In this document: positions 21,301 to 29,920 of the stretch, in pieces | Layout of the letters: the number at the start of each line of letters is the position of its first letter | How positions within the stretch are numbered: position 1 is the stretch's first letter | Origin: Catenaria anguillulae PL171 | Lineage: Eukaryota; Blastocladiomycota; Blastocladiomycetes; Blastocladiales; Catenariaceae | Reading direction: 5' to 3' | Assembly (NCBI GenBank): GCA_002102555.1 | Contig: MCFL01000165.1 | Coordinates: 1 to 54,367, forward strand | Length of the DNA: 54,367 nt | Notes under the pieces: model-generated | The model's database searches: none | Seen by the model: the letters and a program-made list of their open reading frames with translations, nothing else | What the model was told of the DNA's origin: nothing | Program-made: the position numbers and the translations under genes

Positions 21301-22560
21301 GGCGATGCTGGATCTCGTGCCACCTGGCGCCCAACCCTTCGAGCGCTTGAATGACTTGGTTGCGTACGTCGCGGTCAATGTGCGGCGAGTTGACCAGTCC
21401 CAAAAGGGAGATTTTGATGGTGCGCAAAATGGACGCTTGGTCGATCTTGTCGGCAGCACGGTCGCGCTGGGCCGAAGTGATCAATGAGAGCAGGCCTTTG
21501 GTGATGGATGGGGTGAATGCGGGCCGGTCTTTGGCCAGTTCGGTCAGCAGTGAGATGCATGCCGTGACGATTTGTGCAGAGCTACATAGGTTTGGTGCAA
21601 CCTGTCAGTCAGGTTTCCCAGTGGAGGAAAGAAACACCAGCTCGGTTAAAATGTACTTGACGGGCATGACCATGATTTGCACCAGCCCCGTCACCATGGC
21701 GTTGCCCGCAGCCGTCAGGTCGGCCACGCGCATGGTCGGGTGGTTGGGCGGGACGCGTGCAAGCGATGGGAACGAGGCCAAGTTCATGTTTGGGCGATGT
21801 TGCGGCGGCGGCGACGTGTTTGGTGCGTGCGACAAGAGCAGCGTGAGCACTTGGATAAACTTGAGAATGGCAAGTTTGACGCCCTCGGTGGTCGAGTCGG
21901 AAACGATGTAGGGAAGCACAATGTCACGGATTTGGAGCATGGATTGCCATGTCGAGGCAAACGACGGGTCAATGATTCTGTTGGGATGATTGAATCCAAG
22001 TGAGCAAGCTGGAGTGGACTCATTGTGATTGATTGTTGATCAAAGTGGGTGCATACGCCTTCTCGAAAAACACTACGGCCAATCCGCCAAGTGCCTTGAC
22101 TGCAGCCTTGATGACGACAGGTGCAGGATCCCGTAGCCGGTCGCAAATGGGCTGCACGACTTGACATGCAACTGTTGACACCCAAGCCAAGTGTGAGACA
22201 AATCAGGCCATCGATCCAACAACGTCAACACAAAACGACAGCCAACGTACTGGTCACCCGCGAATTAAAATCCAAACCTTGATTCGTGAGTGCATCATCC
22301 ACAAACCCAACCAGCCACTCCCGATACGCCGGACTCGGGTCGGTCGTGAGCGTCGGCAAGATCTGTTGAATGAGCGCAGCCACGAGCTGCGGGTGGGCAT
22401 TGAGCGCAGAGTCGGCAGCCATGCGCAACAGCGCCACCTTTTGATTCATGTCGGGAATCGCAAATGCGGCCTGGATGGTGCCGACAACACCCTGCGGCGT
22501 TGAGAGGGCCTGTGCAAGGGCTGCTGGGTCCATGCCTGTAAGCGAAGCTGGGGTCGACAT
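18330..22560 (-). CDS. Symplekin/Pta1-like mRNA 3'-end processing scaffold
   Basis: Five exons, 22560-22251, 22171-22057, 21977-21657, 21581-19349 and 19268-18330, with phases consistent throughout, give about 1305 residues (human symplekin is 1274). Introns are 75-80 nt with donors GTACGT, GTATGC, GTACAT and GTACGT. The N-terminal ~450 residues are HEAT-like helices (symplekin N-domain). An acidic, Lys-rich region follows ('KKRKRGEDVVKGKQEDEDED'). The C-terminus has the symplekin/PTA1 C-domain: 'PKLLFRTAMNMYTAHKDAVV', 'REMWTHPAMLEGWLRLY' and 'MLPPNVLVTLLERAPEVREQ'. Symplekin scaffolds cleavage and polyadenylation factors in the nucleus. The ~120-residue Gln/Glu/Ser-rich tail is unconserved. 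Confidence 0.9.
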
Positions 22561-23201
22561 TGTTGATTGTGTGCTCGTGTGGCGGGTGGCGAATGTTGGG
22601 GTTGGCGACACAGAAATGATTGGGTCTGAAGAAGAGGTTTTGAGTGGCAGGAAAGTGTCAGAGAGTGAGTCGATGGATTCGGGGAACTGGTGCGCGCAAG
22701 CGCAAGCTGTGCCGACCAAGGCTAGCGTCCGAGCCTCGCTATCCACGTCCAAATGCGGCCCTCCACGGTCCATTCCATTGGATGGGGTGCCAGACAGGCA
22801 CCGCCAGAGCCTGGTAAGGCAATAGCGAGCAACAGCAGGCGGCAGAGGACCATATAAGTTGGGGTAGTGGGGTAGACAAGTATGTATGTACGTTCAAGTA
22901 AGGCTGTTCAGGGCGCCCACCGAGGGGTTCGGAAGCAATTACAGACACTGTTCACAGCTCCGCGAATGGAGCAGCTCGTGAATAGCAGATTGCCAAGAGT
23001 TATCAAGTACGCCTGTGAGACTGAATGTTAGGTGGTTGAATCATGGTGTCCTCGACATGATCATGCTTCATTTTCGTTTGACAGACCAATAGCCATGTTG
23101 AGTCAGATACTGAACAAGGGCCGCCGATCCAATCTGGCCGCTTGATCTTGCATTCAGTTCATCAACCAATAAATATACATAACAACCCGCCCACCACATC
23201 A
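22561..23201. other. Intergenic region (symplekin promoter side)
   Basis: Lies between two minus-strand genes and holds the symplekin promoter. A frame extends upstream of its ATG but with no conserved sequence. No gene is seen. Confidence 0.4.
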
Positions 23202-25421
23202 TCACCTCCTCCCAAATCCCCTCACAACCACTGCGCCCTTAACCAACTCATCCTCTGTATCCGTCCCCGTGTCCATCTCTGCCCACACGACCCCGCCCAA
23301 ACTCAATATCTCCTGCTCCCTGGTCAACTCGCCCCTGGCCCTGGCCCTTGCCAACGCCTCGGCACGCTTGCGTTTGGTTTCCATGGCCGCCGCATACGAG
23401 TACTGCCACACGTGCTCGACGGGCTGCGTGGCGTGCTTGACCGACTTTGCCCCTACCGGTGTAGGTGGGAGCGATGCCGTGGTGGCTGGGACTACGGGAG
23501 CGACACGTGGGCGTTGAAGGGCAAGTGGCCGGGGTGGTGGTGCTCGTGGAGCATGTGGAGAAGAGCCAAGTTCAGGCTGGGATTGTCGATGGCCATTACC
23601 GCGGCTCGCACGTTGCATGGGCGACTCGACTGGCGTGCTGGGCGAGGTGCCTTGCCGATTGCGGTTGCTTGCACGCATGGGTGTCTCTGGGTCGTAGGGT
23701 GGGCGACGGGGATTGGGTACATTGGTTTTACGCGCGCGCTTGCGCGGCGGTGACGCTTGGCCCACCTTTGCGTCCTCAGAGTCCGAGTCGCTGCTGACGG
23801 TCACAATGACGGTCGAGGCGTTGCGTGTGCGTTTGCGCACAGCAAATGCCGCAAGTGGTGGTGGAGGTGGGCGAGGCGGCGTGAGCGTGTGTGCTGAGGC
23901 TGCAACTGGTTTGGCCTTGGGTTTTGCTGCCACGGGCGCGGCCGCGGGCGGCGGCTTTCGCGCACGAGTCGGCGGTAATTCGGCCGTGGGATCGGGCGGC
24001 GGGTCGAGTGCAGCCGCGACGGATGCGCGTGTGCGGCGACGGGCGGGCATAGGCGGGGGGTCGGCGAGCTGCGAATCGAGACGAGATGGTGGCGAGTGGG
24101 AGGAGGAGGAAGAGGCCATTGATTGGGTGACGGGGCGTGATGAGGATGTGGGAATAGATGGTGGTGGTGATCTGGATTTGGATTTAGGTTTTTCTTTGGA
24201 TTTGGATTTGGGTTTGGGTTTGGGCTCGGGCTTGGGTATTGATGTTGGTTTAGGTGCAGGCGGTTTAGCGGTTGGCAAGGGATCCGGGTCAGGCAATGTC
24301 GACGACAATGACAAGCGTGACGACCGACGCACTGGCGCCGCGTCCTGCTTTGTCACACTCGGTGTGGTCTTGGTTTTGGCCTTGAGCGAGGGCTTGGCCT
24401 TGCCTTTAGGCACGGGCGTGTCGTGCTGCTCTATCACTGCGCGCGGATTCATCGGAATGGGGCACGGCGTGTCCGCCATCCGCGATAACCGAGCACGGGG
24501 AATGGGCGAAGCCAGTGGATTGAACGAGGTCGAGGAAGGTGACGGCGCATACATGGACATGGGCGATGATGCGAGCGGCATTGGAGAGGACGCAGAGGCA
24601 ATAGCGTCCATGAGGAGTTGTGAGGATGCCTTTGTCGAGTTTGGCGTGGTTGTTGTTGTTGTTGTTGCAGCTGCTGTTGCGCGTGAGGGTGGTGCTGGTG
24701 CAAAAGAGAGCAGCTCGTCTTCTTCGTCGCTGTCGTCATCGTGAACAATGACAAGCGGTGGGCGGAGGGAGCGAATAGCGAGAAGGAGAAGATTGTCGTC
24801 GTCATCTGGCGTGGCGGCGGACCTGGCTGAATGAACTCGGGCGGTGGTGGAATGGGCCAATGTAATGAGCTCGTCATCTTCAGTGTCGTCATCATTATCC
24901 TCCGTATCGCCGTCGTTATCCTCCTCATCCTCATCCGCATCCTCATCCTCTTGATTTGAATCCAGAGCCGCTGTTGTTGAAGAGAGATTGCTGTTGGGCA
25001 ACACAGACGTGCTGCCATCATCGGCATCGACATCGTCCAAGTAGCCCGTGAGCGACCCAAAGGCAATGGTGCGGGGATGCGAGAGGATGGAGCCGTGCGA
25101 GACAACCTCGAGCGTTTGGAGATCGATTTCATCGTCCTTTTCAAAGCACGTGTTTGAGTAACGGTGAATGATCGAGTCCCAGGACGATTGGAGGCGGGAC
25201 AGCGCACAGGACCGGAGGTGTGCCAGAGACGCATTGGAAGATGTGTCGACGGGGCGCAAATTGCCAGCGTGGTTTGCGGGCTGGCGGAAGGCAGGGTCGA
25301 GCGCCTTGAGGAGTGGGACCGTTGCAGAGGAAGTCGTGGTTGAACAAGCATCAGCAGCAGCAGCCAGGGGTGAGAGTGCGGTTTTGGCTTTTGACTTGCG
25401 TTTTGGGTATTGAGATGGCAT
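23202..25421 (-). CDS. Probable Scm3/HJURP-like centromeric histone chaperone
   Basis: A single-exon 739-residue protein from ATG 25421. Residues about 76-116 contain 'RLQSSWDSIIHRYSN' followed by 'KDDEIDLQTLEVVSHGSILS', which fits the Scm3 pattern of an amphipathic helix, then D-E-I-D-L-x-T-x-x-V-V-x-x-G. Scm3 proteins deposit the centromeric H3 variant. The rest is low-complexity: an acidic run near 158-185, Lys/Pro/Ser-rich repeats and basic patches, with a C-terminal block 'EHVWQYSYAAAMETKRKRAE'. Long disordered tails are typical of fungal Scm3. The call rests on one ~40-residue motif. Alternatives are another acidic nuclear chaperone. Confidence 0.55.
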   Translation of the reverse strand: MPSQYPKRKSKAKTALSPLAAAADACSTTTSSATVPLLKALDPAFRQPANHAGNLRPVDTSSNASLAHLRSCALSRLQSSWDSIIHRYSNTCFEKDDEIDLQTLEVVSHGSILSHPRTIAFGSLTGYLDDVDADDGSTSVLPNSNLSSTTAALDSNQEDEDADEDEEDNDGDTEDNDDDTEDDELITLAHSTTARVHSARSAATPDDDDNLLLLAIRSLRPPLVIVHDDDSDEEDELLSFAPAPPSRATAAATTTTTTTPNSTKASSQLLMDAIASASSPMPLASSPMSMYAPSPSSTSFNPLASPIPRARLSRMADTPCPIPMNPRAVIEQHDTPVPKGKAKPSLKAKTKTTPSVTKQDAAPVRRSSRLSLSSTLPDPDPLPTAKPPAPKPTSIPKPEPKPKPKSKSKEKPKSKSRSPPPSIPTSSSRPVTQSMASSSSSHSPPSRLDSQLADPPPMPARRRTRASVAAALDPPPDPTAELPPTRARKPPPAAAPVAAKPKAKPVAASAHTLTPPRPPPPPLAAFAVRKRTRNASTVIVTVSSDSDSEDAKVGQASPPRKRARKTNVPNPRRPPYDPETPMRASNRNRQGTSPSTPVESPMQRASRGNGHRQSQPELGSSPHAPRAPPPRPLALQRPRVAPVVPATTASLPPTPVGAKSVKHATQPVEHVWQYSYAAAMETKRKRAEALARARARGELTREQEILSLGGVVWAEMDTGTDTEDELVKGAVVVRGFGRR

Positions 25422-25800
25422 GATCGCGCATGGACATGGAATTGCATCGAGTTATTGATGTTATTTCGAATGCATTCATGTGGAGAAAACGATTGTTGCT
25501 GTTGACCTGGCCGCTGACCTGTGCTTTTGTGGAGCGACAAATGCAATTCGATAGTGATCAAGTACCATGAATCCTGACTGTGATCGCTGATTGAACGCCA
25601 CACTCACCTTGACATTTCATTGTCCGTACAGTGTTCATTTTTTATGTACTGTCTTGCAGGAATCTTTTGCTCACTGTCTTTCAAAAATCTTCAAATGGCC
25701 ATGTTGACTATATGACTTCATAGAGAATCCACTCTGTGCATTGGTTGAGCGAGTGCAATCCATTCCCCCTGTCCCTGTCCCTGTCCCATACCATTCCAAC
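25422..25800. promoter_or_regulatory. Divergent intergenic promoter region
   Basis: 379 bases separate the Scm3-like gene (minus) from the pseudokinase-like gene (plus). Both promoters must lie here. No specific element is identified. Confidence 0.4.
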
Positions 25801-28800
25801 ATGATGGCCACCACCCCTACCCCCGCCGTGACCCCGGCCCCACCCCCGCCCACGGCCATGATGCCCCCCTTGCCCCCAACGCCAACCACGCCAACCACCG
25901 CGGCTGCTTCCGCCGAGCCGTCATCTCCGTCGCCAAAGAGCAAAAAGGGCAGCACAAAGAACAAGAGCAACCGCGTGTCCACCATCGACCACCTGCTGCG
26001 CAACCCGCCGCCCGAGCTCGCCGCTGCCCCCGAGTCGTTCCTCGACCGCTTCCCCTCGCTCGCCAAATCGTCGCCCTCGCTGGTCCAGCTCCTGCGCACC
26101 ACCGCGCCCTCGGCCGCCAAGCGCCAGTCGGTCATGAACCTGCCCGCCAACCTCGTCTCGGAGCGCCAGGCCTTCTTTGAGGGCGAAATCCAGCTCGAAC
26201 TCGAAAAGCTCGAGTCGTCAAAGGAGTGGTTTGACATTCAGAAATACGTCGAGTCCTACTTCGGTATCACGCTGGTCGTCTCTACACCGCCGCCCGCACT
26301 CCCGGCCCTCCCGCCTGTGCCCGGAGGAGCCTCCCGCCCGCGCTCTCCCTCTGTTCCTTCCGTCACCATCCCGCCTGTCCGCTCTTCGCCACCAAAGTCG
26401 GCACCACCACGCACTCCTACACCAACCTCTGCGGGCATTGGACGTCCAACTACGCCCACTGGTCGACCAACCACTCCCACGCTGCGTCCATCAACACCCA
26501 CACCGGGTCAGCCCAAATTCGGCGTCCACCCTTCCCTCGCACGATGCCTCGCCCTTCTCAACGACATTGCCTCCACGTGGTCCCACACGGCTGGCAAGGA
26601 ATACCTCACCTTGGCCGCACCCATCTCCGAATTCATGTTCCACTACAAGTCTGCTGGTTGCTCTCCTGGGCTAGTTGACCTGTCGCTCGTGACTGCGATT
26701 CTGGCCGAAATGGAAGCTGTCGACGCATCCACCAACGGCGACCTGGCCGACGAAGACGTGACCGCATGGAAGGCGCAAATCACACACTTGCTGCTCACGG
26801 ACCGCATCCGCTCCGAACTGCAACGTGTGGAGCGCGACCAAAAGCGCGAGTGGGCACAAGCCCAAGTGGCCAAGGTCCGCAAGGAAGTGTTTGCAGCAAC
26901 CATCAAGCAGCTCACGAGCACGGGCGCACTCAAGAAACGCACCGACGACGACTACATCAAGGCACTCAAGTCAGGCGCGGTGCTTGTCAAGTTTATCAAG
27001 ACCATGGTCGAGCTCGTCAACTTACGGGCTCGCGACGAGTTTGCGGTTCCCGCGCCGTTTGATTCGGCGCAAGTATCCAAGGTGCTCACGGCACACGACT
27101 CGGGCGCAGGGTTGGTCGATGCAACGCGCAATTGGATGGCAGTTGCCCGTGGCGCACTCAAGTACCTCAACTTGGACCTTGCTGGCGCTTGGCACGTCAA
27201 GGTGCTGACGCTTGGCACACCCAAGTCTGGTGCCGACGAAGGAATCGAGCTCGTCACGGCTCTTCTCGGGGCTAGGTTTGCCCAAGTCTCGGGCACGCCC
27301 GTGGTGGACCTGGATGCGATCGATATGCTGCGCGAATACATGGCCATGGTCAACCCCGACCAGTCGTGGGCGTCGCTCTCGCCACTCTTCCCATCGCCCG
27401 AACTTGTCGCTGTGACACACACCGTGTCGGTCATTGCGTCGACGGACGAACAAGGCACGTGGGTGCAAACGTGCGCGCTGGCCAAGCAAACGGTCGCAAC
27501 GGCGCGCATGACGTCGGCGCATGCCGCCAAAATCTTGCGTGCGGCCGACGTCAAGGGCACAAAGGCTTCGTGGCACTTTCAACGGTACCTGCGCGTACTC
27601 GACATGCTCACCAACCCATCTGCCGACACGCTTCCCGAATGCCTTGCACGTGTCACGCATTTGTCGATTCCAGACTTGGTTGTTGTTCCAAAACTCGCCC
27701 TGACGTCTGTCCCACGCTCCTGGATGCCCATGACCGTGTCGCTCGACATGCACTTTGACCCAAAGGATACCCAAGGTGCCATGCCACTCGAAGCCTACTT
27801 TGCACGCGCATTCACGTTTCAAACCACAGCCGCGCCGGCGCCCGGCAAGTCTGGCGGGTCGGGCGTGTTGCGCATCGACCGCGACCGCGCCTACCAAGTG
27901 AACCGCCTGCTGTTGGCCGTGTTCCAACGCATCACCTCAACGCTGTGCACCATGCACGAAACGCACGCGCTCGCGCACGGAAACCTTGTGCCCGCCCATG
28001 TGCTCCTCGTGGGCGACCCCGACCAGGTGCTCGCGTCGCTTGATCCCAAGGTGCGCTTGCTCGCTCCGGCCCTCGACCTGCCCGCCCCACCTACATACAC
28101 GCCCGGCGCATCCGACACGGGCGGGTACGACTCGACGCTCGCCAACGACGTGCTTGCCCTTGGCTCCTTATTCTCCACGGTTATGGACAAGTTCTGGTAC
28201 CGGCGCCCGCTCGTTTCGCCCACGCTCCCCGACCCGCCTGAAGTCGTGCGCCGGTCCATGTCTGAACCGCTCTTGGACATGCCGCCGGCGCCCGCAGGCA
28301 TGCCCATCACCCCGTCGCTTGAAATGCACCAAGAACGGCACGCTACGCTTGTCCGGCAATCCACGGGCTCGTTTGCGTCGAGCTCGGATGACTCTGGATC
28401 GCGCCCGGGAAGTGCCGCGCTCGCACGCGGGTCACGCGCGGATTCCGTCATGGACGGCGCAAACGGCCCAGCGGTTGTGTCGGCGCCGCCGACGCCCGGC
28501 AGACGTGAAGGTGGCCAGGGCAAGAAGAAGAAGCGGCCAATCACGATTCATTTGGCGCCTTCGATTCATCCGCCCTGGTCGCCGCTGTACAACGAGGCGG
28601 CCACCACAGTGATTCCACGCCCAGATACGCCCGAGCCGGCACGCGCACAGCTGGCAGTGGCGGCTGAGGCAGATGACGCGGACGCAAAGGAGTTGCCGCC
28701 GATTCCGCCGATTCCAGAGCATCAGGCGATGGTGGCCGACCCGATTGCTAGGACAAAGACGCCGACGCTGGTGGGCGAGTTGGCGAGTAATGAGCAGGAT

Positions 28801-28908
28801 CGCAGGATGAATGAGGTGTATGAGGGGCTTGTCGAGTTGGTGGCGAGGATGATGGATGCGGACGAGCGCAAGCGACCTGTCTTGAGGGAAGTGTTGGAGT
28901 ATTTCTAG
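25801..28908 (+). CDS. Large protein with degenerate protein-kinase (pseudokinase) C-terminal domain
   Basis: About 1035 residues, single exon. The first ATGs are at 25801/25804; the frame upstream opens only with TTG. The N-terminus is Pro-rich, with helical blocks and a long Pro/Thr linker. The middle is all-helical and unrecognised. From about residue 690 it resembles a kinase C-lobe: 'HETHALAHGNLVPAHVLL' at the HRDLKPxN loop, 'LANDVLALGSLF' at the DVW-G element, and the last helix 'ELVARMMDADERKRPVLREV' with its conserved RP. HRD is replaced by HGN and no DFG is seen, so catalysis is unlikely. A ~130-residue Ser/Pro insert interrupts the lobe. The role is probably scaffolding (inference). 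Confidence 0.7.
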   Translation: MMATTPTPAVTPAPPPPTAMMPPLPPTPTTPTTAAASAEPSSPSPKSKKGSTKNKSNRVSTIDHLLRNPPPELAAAPESFLDRFPSLAKSSPSLVQLLRTTAPSAAKRQSVMNLPANLVSERQAFFEGEIQLELEKLESSKEWFDIQKYVESYFGITLVVSTPPPALPALPPVPGGASRPRSPSVPSVTIPPVRSSPPKSAPPRTPTPTSAGIGRPTTPTGRPTTPTLRPSTPTPGQPKFGVHPSLARCLALLNDIASTWSHTAGKEYLTLAAPISEFMFHYKSAGCSPGLVDLSLVTAILAEMEAVDASTNGDLADEDVTAWKAQITHLLLTDRIRSELQRVERDQKREWAQAQVAKVRKEVFAATIKQLTSTGALKKRTDDDYIKALKSGAVLVKFIKTMVELVNLRARDEFAVPAPFDSAQVSKVLTAHDSGAGLVDATRNWMAVARGALKYLNLDLAGAWHVKVLTLGTPKSGADEGIELVTALLGARFAQVSGTPVVDLDAIDMLREYMAMVNPDQSWASLSPLFPSPELVAVTHTVSVIASTDEQGTWVQTCALAKQTVATARMTSAHAAKILRAADVKGTKASWHFQRYLRVLDMLTNPSADTLPECLARVTHLSIPDLVVVPKLALTSVPRSWMPMTVSLDMHFDPKDTQGAMPLEAYFARAFTFQTTAAPAPGKSGGSGVLRIDRDRAYQVNRLLLAVFQRITSTLCTMHETHALAHGNLVPAHVLLVGDPDQVLASLDPKVRLLAPALDLPAPPTYTPGASDTGGYDSTLANDVLALGSLFSTVMDKFWYRRPLVSPTLPDPPEVVRRSMSEPLLDMPPAPAGMPITPSLEMHQERHATLVRQSTGSFASSSDDSGSRPGSAALARGSRADSVMDGANGPAVVSAPPTPGRREGGQGKKKKRPITIHLAPSIHPPWSPLYNEAATTVIPRPDTPEPARAQLAVAAEADDADAKELPPIPPIPEHQAMVADPIARTKTPTLVGELASNEQDRRMNEVYEGLVELVARMMDADERKRPVLREVLEYF

Positions 28909-29037
28909 ACTTTTTTTCCCACTTTTTCATCTGGGGTGATGGGTTTCTTTGGGTTTTTTTTTTCTTTTCTTTTTGCACATGTTTCACATTCACTCTCGAT
29001 CTGCATTTATACACTCGCTTTTGCCACGCTCATTATT

Positions 29038-29078
29038 CCCCCCCCCCCCCCCCCCACCACCACCACCACCACCACCAA
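29038..29078. repeat. Poly-C run followed by CCA trinucleotide repeat
   Basis: About 18 C bases (29038-29055), then roughly seven acc/cca units. Noncoding, in the 3' flank of the pseudokinase-like gene. Confidence 0.9.
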
Positions 29079-29129
29079 CATCGGTCAACGATTTACACCA
29101 CGTTCACCGTCCGGCGCATCTCGTCCGCT

Positions 29130-29530
29130 GTGGGTGAAGGTGGAGGATGAGAAGGCCGTCCTTGGCGCGCTCATGGGTCAAGCTCGCCCCAGTTCCCACG
29201 CTCGCGGCGGACCAAGAAACCCGCGCCCGAAGGTGCCGTTGCCTGGCTCATCAACAACGCATGGATTGCCAGTGGCCCAAGTCCCGTTCCCGCTGCCGCA
29301 CCGCCCAAGTGCAAGGTGAGGGTGCTCTGTGCCTGCATCAAGAAGTTGTTTGGGCGTCTCTTTGCGCCACTGTCTCGTCCTTCCGTTTTGTATTTGTTTC
29401 CGTTGCCCTTTCCCTCAAGTAAGTTTATTCCCGTTCTAGATTTACCTGTTTATCTCCGCGAGCTATGCTGTAGTAAAAGTTCCATTGTTCCCAAACCTGG
29501 TGTTTCTTTCCCCCAAGTTCACGTTGGTGA
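29130..29530 (+). pseudogene. Displaced 3' fragment of a W-motif family gene
   Basis: Read on the plus strand, it has 'EDEKAVLGALMGQA' (as in copy 4), then 'KPAPEGAVAWLINNAWIASG' and 'KVRVLCACIKKLFGRLFAP', matching the C-terminal third of copy 2. Nucleotide similarity continues into the 3' UTR (29430-29500 versus the complement of 11850-11940, including 'taaaagttccatt' versus 'tttaagttccatt'). The 5' two-thirds are absent. It is therefore a copied DNA fragment including downstream noncoding sequence, about 17 kb from the array and in the opposite orientation. Confidence 0.65.
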
Positions 29531-29920
29531 AGGCCAAGTGAAAGCAAGAGAGAGATGCACGATGGGATCTGCAAACAGGGCGTGGCGGTGGTGTGCATCG
29601 AGGTGCTGGGGCGATCGACGCCACACTGCGACGCCCGCTGTTAGCTGATGTTGCTAAACGGTGGTAAAGTCCAAACGGAAAACATCATGTCCATGCATAT
29701 GGTCTGCATTCCTTGTCGTCCAATCCTCGGAACCTACGGCAATATCGTCTGCGGCCAATCTTCCAACGCCTCATTCCCTTTTCTCCATTCTTCGACCTTT
29801 TCTCGAGTCCCCGACGCCCTCACACGCCGCCCACGCTCGTCCACAAGGTCAACAGGCTTTTTGATTCAATCCAGCCATACCCACTCTGCTCGCTCCACTG
29901 CCTCACGGTAGATCCACCGC
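29531..29920. other. Intergenic region (5' of RRM gene)
   Basis: 390 bases with no supported gene. It should hold the promoter and 5' UTR of the RNA-binding protein gene at 29921. Confidence 0.4.

Noticed and set aside
23713-24744. 343-codon Gly-rich plus-strand frame
   Set aside because: It is antisense to the low-complexity Pro/Ser/Ala part of the Scm3-like gene; strong compositional bias in that gene opens the opposite strand.
24449-25603. 384-codon minus-strand frame overlapping the Scm3-like gene
   Set aside because: It is another frame of the same strand, rich in Met/Arg/Gln/Pro runs from shifted acidic repeats, with no conserved motif. The 739-residue frame carries the Scm3 motif.
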